From: Candidatus Laterigemmans baculatus
GTDB lineage: Bacteria > Planctomycetota > Planctomycetia > Pirellulales > Pirellulaceae
NCBI RefSeq assembly: GCF_010367455.1
Contig: NZ_WRPR01000013.1
Location: 61,886 to 125,885 of the forward strand
DNA: 64,000 nt
Direction: 5' to 3'
The translations under genes were made by a program, and so were the position numbers. Each line of letters starts with the position of its first letter. The first letter of the stretch is position 1. Positions 8,787-16,232 of this stretch are shown one piece after another. The notes beneath the pieces were generated by a model. That model was given only the letters and a program-made list of their open reading frames with translations. It was not told the DNA's origin and did no database searches.

Positions 8787-9075
8787 GGCTAGGTTCCTTG
8801 GGAGCCGGAGGTTGCCGGTGGGGCTAGCGGAGCAAGGGGGGGACCCAAGGACGCATCGGAGAGTTGTGTCGAGACGGCGATATGTTCGCCGTCACACGCT
8901 GGCTTGGATCGGTACGGCCGTCGTCGCCAGTCTCTTATTGGCCGCGTTTCTCATGCGATCTTGGACGCTGGTCTGGATCGCGTTGCCGCTCGGGGTGGTA
9001 TATCTGTTGTTGCTGACGATGCCCGTATTCCTGGGGGTGGTGACGGGCGACGATGACGACGGCAACAAGTCCTGA
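8785..9075 (+). CDS. Small two-helix membrane protein, hypothetical
   Basis: The protein is about 96 residues from ATG 8785, or 69 from the GTG at 8866, which begins SRRRYVRRHT and is the more natural start because the first part looks non-coding and ATG 8785 overlaps the start of the divergent M20 relic. Two hydrophobic segments follow (LAWIGTAVVASLLLAAFLM and WIALPLGVVYLLLLTMPVFL), with an Arg-rich N-terminus and an acidic DDDDG C-terminus. I recognise no family. It converges on the FAD oxidoreductase gene 36 bp downstream. Confidence 0.5.
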   Translation: MARFLGSRRLPVGLAEQGGDPRTHRRVVSRRRYVRRHTLAWIGTAVVASLLLAAFLMRSWTLVWIALPLGVVYLLLLTMPVFLGVVTGDDDDGNKS

Positions 9076-9111
9076 GTCTGGTAAGCTGATGCGTCGGCAT
9101 CGAGGACCTCG

Positions 9112-10629
9112 CTAATCGTGGAGCACCGCTCGGAGGGCCGCTTGCGCGGCGTGGTAGCCCGACATTCCGTGGACGCCGGGGCCGGGAGGCGTGGAGGCCG
9201 AACAGAGGAACAGGCGAGGGTTCGGAGTCGCGTAGGGCGTGGGGCCGAAGGTGGGACGAGCAAGAATCTGGCGAAGGTCCATCACTCCGCCGGTGATGTC
9301 CCCACCGATGTAGTTCGCGTTGTAATTCTCAAAGTCAGCTGGCGCCATCACATGGCGGGCCAAAATCCGATCGCGAAAGCCCGGAGCAAAGCGTTCCATC
9401 TGAGCTTCGATCGCTTCGGTCATGTCGACCCGCGAACCGTGCGGGACATGGCAGTAACCCCACCCGGTATGTTTTCCGGCCGGGGCGCGGGATGGATCCA
9501 AAACGCTTTGCTGGGCGACCAGCAGGAACGGGCGCTCGGCCGGTTGGTCCGACCAGGCGGCTGCCTCCGCTTGGGCGACTGCGTCGAACTCACCTCCGAC
9601 GTGGACCGTGCCGGCGCGGCGGCAAGCCTCGGCCGTCCACGGGATCGGTCCCTCCAACGCCCAGTCGATCTTGAAAACTCCCGGACCGTGCCGAAAACGC
9701 TCCAGCTTCTGACGGTAGCTTGCCGGCAAGGCGTCGCCGGCGATCCGGGCGAGTTGCCGCGGCGAGAGGTCAAAGAGCACCGCCCGGTTCGGAGGAAGTT
9801 CCGCCAGCGAAGCGACGCGATTGCCCGTGACGACTTCGCCACCGAGTTGCCGCAGGTAGCTCTGGAGCGCCTCGGAGATTCGCCCCGACCCGCCTCGCGG
9901 CAATGGCCAGCCGCCGTGGTGGGCGGTCAGCGAAAACATCAGTCCCACCGCGGCCGTGAACCGCTGGTCCAGCGGCAATACGGCGTGTGCCGCCATTCCA
10001 GCGAACATCCCCTGCACTTTCGGTTCGGCAAACCATCGCTTCGCCAATCGCTCGGCCGACTGCATTCCGCGGAGCCCGAACCGAGCGAGCGCCAGCGGAT
10101 GGCGTGGGAGTTGGACCGGCGTGAGTACTTGCGAGAGGATCCCATCGGCGGCAGCGAGCAGCGGTTTGAGCAAGCGACGATACGACTCGCCGTCGGAACC
10201 GAAGCCGGCGGCGGTTTCTTCGAGCGAGCGATACACCGCCGCGGCTGAGCCGTCGGGCAGCGGATGCGCCAGCGGCACCTCGGGCTGGATCCACTCGAGT
10301 CCATGCTGTTCGAGCGGCAGCGAGCGAAAAAACGGCGATGCCACTCCGAGCGGATGAATTGCCGAGCAGATATCGTGGACGAACCCAGGCAGCGTCAGTT
10401 CGGCCGAACGGGTCCCGCCGCCGATCGCGTCCGACGCTTCAATCACCATGACCGAACGCCCCGCTTGGGCCAGCGTCACCGCCGCGGCCAAGCCGTTGGG
10501 CCCGGAACCGACGACGACCGCATCGTAGCGGCGGGAGGGTGCAGGCGGGCCGGGGATGGGGCGGTCGTTTGTGGAGTGCGGTGAGGCCACGGGGGTTCCC
10601 GGATGCGAGGCGGAGGTGTCGAGCGGCAT
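9112..10629 (-). CDS. CrtI/PYROXD2-like FAD-dependent oxidoreductase
   Basis: The product is a 505-residue flavoprotein. After a ~34-residue Pro/Ser-rich leader, the dinucleotide-binding motif YDAVVVGSGPNGLAAAVTLA and the FAD-ribose segment VMVIEASDAIGGGTRS are plain. The C-terminal motif TPPGPGVHGMSGYHAAQAA is the usual end of phytoene-desaturase-like amine-oxidase-superfamily enzymes. The substrate cannot be told from sequence, and no carotenoid genes are nearby. It diverges from the 1655-residue PVC protein across a repeat-rich 319-bp spacer. The leader suggests the true start may lie a little downstream. Confidence 0.85.
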   Translation of the reverse strand: MPLDTSASHPGTPVASPHSTNDRPIPGPPAPSRRYDAVVVGSGPNGLAAAVTLAQAGRSVMVIEASDAIGGGTRSAELTLPGFVHDICSAIHPLGVASPFFRSLPLEQHGLEWIQPEVPLAHPLPDGSAAAVYRSLEETAAGFGSDGESYRRLLKPLLAAADGILSQVLTPVQLPRHPLALARFGLRGMQSAERLAKRWFAEPKVQGMFAGMAAHAVLPLDQRFTAAVGLMFSLTAHHGGWPLPRGGSGRISEALQSYLRQLGGEVVTGNRVASLAELPPNRAVLFDLSPRQLARIAGDALPASYRQKLERFRHGPGVFKIDWALEGPIPWTAEACRRAGTVHVGGEFDAVAQAEAAAWSDQPAERPFLLVAQQSVLDPSRAPAGKHTGWGYCHVPHGSRVDMTEAIEAQMERFAPGFRDRILARHVMAPADFENYNANYIGGDITGGVMDLRQILARPTFGPTPYATPNPRLFLCSASTPPGPGVHGMSGYHAAQAALRAVLHD

Positions 10630-10948
10630 CGTGGAAGCGGAAGCCGACGGGGCACCCTTTCTACTGGATTCGCGCTTCCGCGTCGGTCATGCTCTCCCAA
10701 AGGGGGCGTCCTCTTAATCGTGCTCGTGCTGACAAATTCGTACTCGTACTCAGCGAAGCGGTACTCGTACTCGTACTCGAAATCGGCCGCAACATTCCCG
10801 TGAAGGTTGGCCCGCCCGAATTCGAGTACCGCTGCGCTGAGTACGAGTACGAGTACGAGTAGGAGTAGGAGTACGAGTAGGAAATGAGGCGCGAGTCGAG
10901 AGAACGCCGCGGGAAACCTCGTTCGGGACACTACCGGAGACCAGGGTT
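10630..10948. other. Divergent intergenic region with inverted GTACTC repeats
   Basis: This 319-bp spacer lies between two divergently transcribed genes, so promoters for both should be here; I could not place them. It is dominated by two inverted copies of a TACTCG-rich repeat (10739-10779 and 10821-10879). The second copy degrades into GAGTAGGAGTAGGAG. No gene is supported. Confidence 0.7.
10739..10879. repeat. Inverted pair of TACTCG hexamer repeats with AGCGAAGCGG core
   Basis: The left copy, 10739-10779, reads CGTACTCGTACTCAGCGAAG then CGGTACTCGTACTCG. The right copy, 10821-10879, is its near reverse complement (TTCGAGTACCGCTGCGCTGA and so on). The same unit occurs at 38765-38803, 54103-54147, 54257-54309 and, degenerate, at 26209-26247. 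Confidence 0.85.
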
Positions 10949-13900
10949 ATGCAGTCGATTGGGCGGTCGTACGCAAACTGGATTCGCGGGGCACTGCTGC
11001 TCGCTGGACTGTCTGGATTCACCGCAGCCTCGATGCCGCTCGCAGCATCGGCCGCCGACGGCAATCGGCTGACGTATCTCGACGAGTTTTGCAATCCGTA
11101 CTACGCCCACCGCGAGTTCCCCAAGCTGACGACGCCGCAGTGGGTCGGCGAGGAGAACGTGGACGCGGTCGTGACGCTCGGCATCGACGACATGCGGGAG
11201 GTCGAGAAGTACGAAGCGTTCCTCCGCCCGCTGCTCGAGCGGCTCCAAGCGATCGACGGTCGCGCTCCGGTGAGCATCATGACCTGCCAGGTCGACCCCG
11301 CGCATCCGCACCTTCAGACGTGGCTGGCCGAGGGGCTGTCGATCGAGACGCACACGGCCGATCATCCCTGCCCCTGCTTGACCGGCAGCGACTTCGACCG
11401 CGCGAAAGCGACCTACGACAGCTGCGTCGATCAAATCGCCTCAATCCCGGGCAACGATCCGGTCGCCTTTCGCTTTCCCTGCTGCGACTCGAAGAACACG
11501 CCCAGCCCGCGGGCGTTTGCCGAGATCCTGAACCAGACGACGCCGAACGGAAATTTCTTGCAGTTGAGCACGTCGGTGGCTGCGATTCTGACGGCCGACG
11601 ATCCCGAGTTGCCGCGGCAGCTGGTGTTCGACGAAGACGGGCGGCCGCGGTTCTCCAAGTACGTGCCGTTTCCCTCGTTCGTCAACAAAGTCGAGAACTA
11701 TCCCTACCCGTTCGTGATCGGTCGCAAGATTTGGGAGTTCCCGATCTCGGTGCCGGACGATTGGCAGGGCCAGCATTTGAACCAGCCGAACAACCCCAAG
11801 ACGCTCGCCGACTTGCAAGCGGTCATCGACGCCACCGTGATCAAGCAAGGAGTCGCCAATATCGTCTTTCACCCGCACAACTGGATCCGCAGCGATCAGA
11901 TGGCGGGGCTGGTCGACCACGTCCACAGGACCCATGGCGAGCGCGTCCAGTTTCTCACGTTTGCGGAATGCATGGCGCGGATCAACGAGCACTTACTGGC
12001 TGGCCACCCGCTGCGCACGGCCGAAGGAGCGGACAACGGTGTGCGGCTGTTGGACCTCAATGGCGACGGGTTTCTGGATGTCGTGCTCGGCAACGACCGA
12101 GCCCAGCTGACGCGGCTTTGGTCGCCTGAGGAGAGCCGCTGGATCGAGTCGAGTTTTCCGGTGCGGATCGTGCATTCGATCGAAGGGAGCCCCGAGCGCG
12201 GCACTGGCAAGGAGACCGCGGATGCCGGCGTGCGCTTCGGTGTGCTCGGCGACGGCCAAGTCTGTTTGATCGTCCGCAGCGCGGCTGAAGCGGGCGGTTG
12301 GCGGTTCGAGGGGCAGCGCTGGGTTGAGGACCCGACGCTGCTCGAAGGACTGGAGATCGAGGGGCGACCGCTGTGGACCAGTCGCCAAGGCCGCGATACT
12401 GGAGTTCGGCTCCGCGATCTGGATGGCGATGGAAGCTGTGAGCTGATCATCGCCAATCCCGAGGAGCAGGTGGTTTTCGCACGCGACGCCACCGCGAACC
12501 GCTGGAACCGGCTGCCCATGACGCTCCCATCGGACGCGGGAATCGTTGATGCCGAAGGCCGCGATGCGGGGCTGCGGTTTGTCGATATCGATGAGGATGG
12601 CCACGACGATGTGGTCTTTTCGGACGAGCGCCGCTACGGGTTGTATTTGTTCGAATCGCTCGAAGCGGGCTGGTCGACAAAAATCCTCGACGCCCGTCGC
12701 GGCGAGGCCGAAGGGCTGCCGCCGATCACCCGCGAGGGGACCAACAACGGCGTGTGGTTCGCCGACCGCCATCTCTGGTGCCAAAACGAAGACACGGCCA
12801 ATCTGCCCGATGGGGTCGACCGGCGAAGCTTCAACGACTTGCTCGGCGAGCGAGCCGCGCGACCCAAATCGCCTGCGGCGGCGGTTCGCGGGATCGAGGT
12901 CCCCGAAGGTTTTGAAGTGGAATTGGTGGCGGCCGAGCCGCTGGTGATGGACCCGGTCGATTTCGACTGGGGCCCCGATGGGCGGATGTGGGTTGTGGAG
13001 ATGGCCGATTACCCGATGGGGATCGACGGCCAAGGAACGCCCGGAGGACGCGTGCGGTGGCTGCGGGACACCGATGGCGACGGCGTCTACGACGAGTCGA
13101 CGTTGTTCGCCGACGGGCTCAGCACGCCCACCGGGATCATGGTCTGGCGCGAAGGCATCTTGGTGACCGCCGCCCCCGACGTGCTCTACTTGGAAGACAC
13201 CGATGGCGATGGTCGGGCCGACCGCCACGAAGTCGTCCTGACCGGGTTTGGGGAAGGGAACGAGCAGCACCGCGTCAACGGCCTGCGGTGGGGGCTGGAC
13301 AACTGGGTCTATCTGGCCAACGGAGACAGTGGCGGGAAGATCACGGCGGTCAAGAGCGGCGAGACGATCGACATCGCAGGGCGGGACTTGCGGATGCGAC
13401 CCGACGAGGGAAGGCTCGATGCGCAGTCGGGACGGACCCAGTTCGGCCGCAACCGAGACGACTGGGGGAACTGGTTTGGCTGCAACAACCCCAACCCGAT
13501 TTTCCACTATCCGCTGGCCGATCACTATCTTCGCCGCAATCCGCACGTCGCCGCTCCCCGCCCGCAGCGCGATATTCGCGAGGGGGACGCGATGGTCTAT
13601 CCGATCGCCCGCGTGATCAGCCACTGCGACACCCAGTACCGGCCGATCGGCGCCCCGACGACCTTCACCGCCGCAAGCGGAACGATCGTCTACCGCGACT
13701 CGCTGTTCGGCTCCCAATTCGGCGGCCCGACGTTCGGGAGTTCGACGTTCGGCGGCCCGACGTTGGGGAGTCTGGAAGCGGGCGGATCGGGACTGGCGGC
13801 GACCACTTTCACCAGTGAACCGGTCTACAACCTAGTCCACCGTCGCGCGCTCCATCCGCAGGGCGTCAGCTTCCTCAGCCGCCGCATCGACGACGAGGCG

Positions 13901-15916
13901 GATCGCGAATTCTTTCGCTCCAACGATCCGTGGAGCCGGCCAACGGGGCTGCACGTCGGTCCCGATGGTGGCTTGTACATCGCCGACATGTACCGCCAAG
14001 TGATCGAGCATCCGGAGTGGATCGACGACGAATTGGAAGTCCAGCTCGACGTCCGCGCCGGCCACGATCGCGGGCGGATTTATCGCGTCGTGCCGGTCGG
14101 CGTGGCGCGGCGGAAGATGCCTCGGCTAGACCAGATGAGCGTGAGCGAATTGGTCGCCGCGCTCGAGTCGCCCAGTGGTTGGCAGCGGGATTTGATCCAG
14201 CGGATGTTGATTTGGCGCGGAGATTCGTCGGCAGTCGCTCCGCTCTCGCAGCTGGTGACCCGAGGCGAACTGGCGGTGGCCCGGCTGCACGCGCTGTGCA
14301 CCCTCGATGGCCTCGATGCGGTTCACCCACAACTGCTCGTCGCCGCCCTCTCGGATCCTCACCCCGGCGTGCGGCGGCACGCGGTGCGACTCGCGGAACC
14401 GTTTCTGCGAGCCGCGGCGGGGCCGACTGAGCCGCTCGAGCAGAAGCTGGCTGAGGCGATCGATGACCCCGATCCGCAAGTCCGCATGCAGCTCGCCTAC
14501 ACGCTCGGCGAGTGGCCCTCGGGACGGGGAGCCGAGCTGCTCGGACGGCTGGCTCGCAACGGCCAGGGCGCTGAGACCGAGACGGATGAAGCGACCGAGC
14601 CGTACTTTGCTGCGGCGGTCGCGAGCAGCATCCGTCCCGAGACCGCGGCCACGGTGCTTGCAGCGGCCCTGGCTGAGCCCTTGGATTCGCAGCGACCGCC
14701 GGTGTCCCCGGTCATGGCGAGGCAGTTAGTCGTGGTTGCCGCGGCGATTGGGGATCCGGCCGCGCGGCGGCTGGCTCTCGAATCGCTCGCCGCCGAGGCT
14801 GAGCACGCCCGCCAGCTGCAGAATGCCACTCAGCCGCAGAGTGCCCGTCAGTCGCAGAGTGCCCGTCAGTCGCAGAGTGCCCGTCAGCCGCAGGATGCTC
14901 GCCAGCAGTGGGACTCGCTGGCAGCGATGCTCGACGCCCTCCGCCGCCGCGGCGAACCGCTCGACGCGTTGCTCGACCGGGCGATGCGCGAGCGGGCCGA
15001 GCGGATCATCGGCCAAGCCCGCGTGGTCGCCGCCGACGAGGCCGCCGAGACTCCGTTGCGCGTGGCTGCGGTGGAACTGCTGGGGCGGAATCCGTGGCGG
15101 AGCGAGTCGGACATCGACCTGCTGCAAACGTTGCTCGACCCACGCAACGCTGCGGGGCTGCAAGACGCAGTGGTCACCGCACTCTCACGCTCGAGCGATC
15201 TGCTAGCCGCCGACGCGCTGCTGGCCGGTTGGAGTGGACATACGCCAGCGATCCGCGCGCGGATCCTCGACGTCTTGCTCAGCCGTCACCGCTGGACCGA
15301 GCGGCTGTTCGAGCATCTCGATCAGGGAAGCGTGCTGGCGGCGCACCTCAACGCGGCCCATCGCCAGCGGCTCCTGGAGCATGAACAGGAGTCGATTCGG
15401 GCGCGGGCGAAACGTCTGCTCGCCGGCAGCACCGATCCGCAGCGAGCGGAGGTTGTCGAGCAGTATCGCGAGGTGCTGGCAATGGCTGGAGACGCGACGC
15501 GGGGAAAGTTTTTGTTCGCCGAGCGGTGTGCGGTGTGTCACAAGCTGGAGGAGGTCGGCCATAGCGTCGGACCCGATTTGGCCGCCGTCACCAATCGCTC
15601 CCCGGAAGCGATGCTGGTCGCCATTCTCGATCCGAATCGGGCGGTTGAAGACAAGTTCCTCACCTACCAGGCGCTGACGGTCGATGGCCGCGTGCTGACC
15701 GGAATGCTGCTCGCGGAAACCGCCACCAGCATCACCTTGGTCGGGCAGGAGGGGAAGCAGCAGGTGTTGCTGCGGAGCGAGATCGAAACGCTTCGCGGGA
15801 GCGGCAAGTCGCTGATGCCCGAGGGAATGGAGAAAGATTTTTCACCGCAGCAGCTGAGCGACTTGCTGCATTATTTAAGCGGACGGATCACGGCGGTCGC
15901 GGCTCCCCCCGAATGA
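10949..15916 (+). CDS. PVC-type multidomain protein: deacetylase-like, FG-GAP, dehydrogenase-like propeller, HEAT, cytochrome c
   Basis: The 1655-residue exported protein has a signal peptide at residues 13-35 (cleavage near ASAADG). Residues ~40-350 resemble a polysaccharide deacetylase (TLGIDDMRE near 75; zinc-type HTADH near 134; HPHNW). Residues ~360-610 hold FG-GAP/VCBS calcium repeats (DLNGDGFLD, DLDGDGSCE, DIDEDGHDD). Residues ~648-1050 are the PVC 'membrane-bound dehydrogenase' beta-propeller (GFEVELVAAEPL, WGPDGRMWVVEMADYP). Then come HEAT-like alpha repeats (~1050-1500) and a C-terminal c-type haem domain (CAVCHK, ~1527) with the family tail. A linker near residue 1290 is an 18-bp tandem repeat. 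Planctomycete proteins of this group are thought to act at the cell surface or periplasm; the substrate is unknown. The N-terminal deacetylase fusion is unusual. Confidence 0.9.
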   Translation: MQSIGRSYANWIRGALLLAGLSGFTAASMPLAASAADGNRLTYLDEFCNPYYAHREFPKLTTPQWVGEENVDAVVTLGIDDMREVEKYEAFLRPLLERLQAIDGRAPVSIMTCQVDPAHPHLQTWLAEGLSIETHTADHPCPCLTGSDFDRAKATYDSCVDQIASIPGNDPVAFRFPCCDSKNTPSPRAFAEILNQTTPNGNFLQLSTSVAAILTADDPELPRQLVFDEDGRPRFSKYVPFPSFVNKVENYPYPFVIGRKIWEFPISVPDDWQGQHLNQPNNPKTLADLQAVIDATVIKQGVANIVFHPHNWIRSDQMAGLVDHVHRTHGERVQFLTFAECMARINEHLLAGHPLRTAEGADNGVRLLDLNGDGFLDVVLGNDRAQLTRLWSPEESRWIESSFPVRIVHSIEGSPERGTGKETADAGVRFGVLGDGQVCLIVRSAAEAGGWRFEGQRWVEDPTLLEGLEIEGRPLWTSRQGRDTGVRLRDLDGDGSCELIIANPEEQVVFARDATANRWNRLPMTLPSDAGIVDAEGRDAGLRFVDIDEDGHDDVVFSDERRYGLYLFESLEAGWSTKILDARRGEAEGLPPITREGTNNGVWFADRHLWCQNEDTANLPDGVDRRSFNDLLGERAARPKSPAAAVRGIEVPEGFEVELVAAEPLVMDPVDFDWGPDGRMWVVEMADYPMGIDGQGTPGGRVRWLRDTDGDGVYDESTLFADGLSTPTGIMVWREGILVTAAPDVLYLEDTDGDGRADRHEVVLTGFGEGNEQHRVNGLRWGLDNWVYLANGDSGGKITAVKSGETIDIAGRDLRMRPDEGRLDAQSGRTQFGRNRDDWGNWFGCNNPNPIFHYPLADHYLRRNPHVAAPRPQRDIREGDAMVYPIARVISHCDTQYRPIGAPTTFTAASGTIVYRDSLFGSQFGGPTFGSSTFGGPTLGSLEAGGSGLAATTFTSEPVYNLVHRRALHPQGVSFLSRRIDDEADREFFRSNDPWSRPTGLHVGPDGGLYIADMYRQVIEHPEWIDDELEVQLDVRAGHDRGRIYRVVPVGVARRKMPRLDQMSVSELVAALESPSGWQRDLIQRMLIWRGDSSAVAPLSQLVTRGELAVARLHALCTLDGLDAVHPQLLVAALSDPHPGVRRHAVRLAEPFLRAAAGPTEPLEQKLAEAIDDPDPQVRMQLAYTLGEWPSGRGAELLGRLARNGQGAETETDEATEPYFAAAVASSIRPETAATVLAAALAEPLDSQRPPVSPVMARQLVVVAAAIGDPAARRLALESLAAEAEHARQLQNATQPQSARQSQSARQSQSARQPQDARQQWDSLAAMLDALRRRGEPLDALLDRAMRERAERIIGQARVVAADEAAETPLRVAAVELLGRNPWRSESDIDLLQTLLDPRNAAGLQDAVVTALSRSSDLLAADALLAGWSGHTPAIRARILDVLLSRHRWTERLFEHLDQGSVLAAHLNAAHRQRLLEHEQESIRARAKRLLAGSTDPQRAEVVEQYREVLAMAGDATRGKFLFAERCAVCHKLEEVGHSVGPDLAAVTNRSPEAMLVAILDPNRAVEDKFLTYQALTVDGRVLTGMLLAETATSITLVGQEGKQQVLLRSEIETLRGSGKSLMPEGMEKDFSPQQLSDLLHYLSGRITAVAAPPE
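14813..14902 (+). repeat. 18-bp tandem repeat, five units, coding
   Basis: The consensus unit is CAGTCGCAGAGTGCCCGT, encoding QSQSAR. Units 2-4 are nearly identical; the first and last are diverged. It lies in a linker between HEAT-like segments of the large PVC protein and keeps the frame. Confidence 0.9.
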
Positions 15917-16232
15917 GTTTGAGCTGAGGCCGCAGGATGGCTATAATGGCGGGTGGCTGCGTGTGTTGCGAATGCCGTGCGTTGGGAGTGCAACGCCACG
16001 CTGCCCGACTGCGTTCCGACGCTGCATCAGCGATGTCGCTCCGATGTGCGTCCGTGGGCTCAGCCGCCTGCCCTACATGCCCTGCCCGAGAATTGGCTGC
16101 CCTGCCCGAGAATTAGCCGACCCTCGCCGCACTTCGGTAGCACTGGAGTTTGTGCGTCGTGGGTAGCGGCGGCTCCCAGCCGCTGTGGCTGCCTCACCTT
16201 TGATCATTCGCTTTCGCCGAGGAGACGTGAGA
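15917..16232. other. Intergenic region before the PSCyt1 gene
   Basis: This 316-bp spacer contains a perfect-but-one 20-bp direct duplication (TGCCCTGCCCGAGAATTGGC at 16078-16097, repeated at 16098-16117) and a short hairpin (GCGGCTCCCAGCCGC, near 16170-16184). No convincing gene, promoter or terminator was identified. A promoter for the following gene is expected here. Confidence 0.6.

Noticed and set aside
10539..10862. Short frames coding for Tyr-Ser or Glu-Tyr repeats
   Set aside because: They are translations of the TACTCG hexamer repeats (also at 38.8 and 54.1 kb) and have no independent support as genes.
11993..13717. Minus-strand open frame of ~570 codons inside the PVC protein gene
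   Set aside because: Antisense shadow with composition biased to Val/Asp/Arg/His and no domain; the plus strand has FG-GAP and dehydrogenase motifs.
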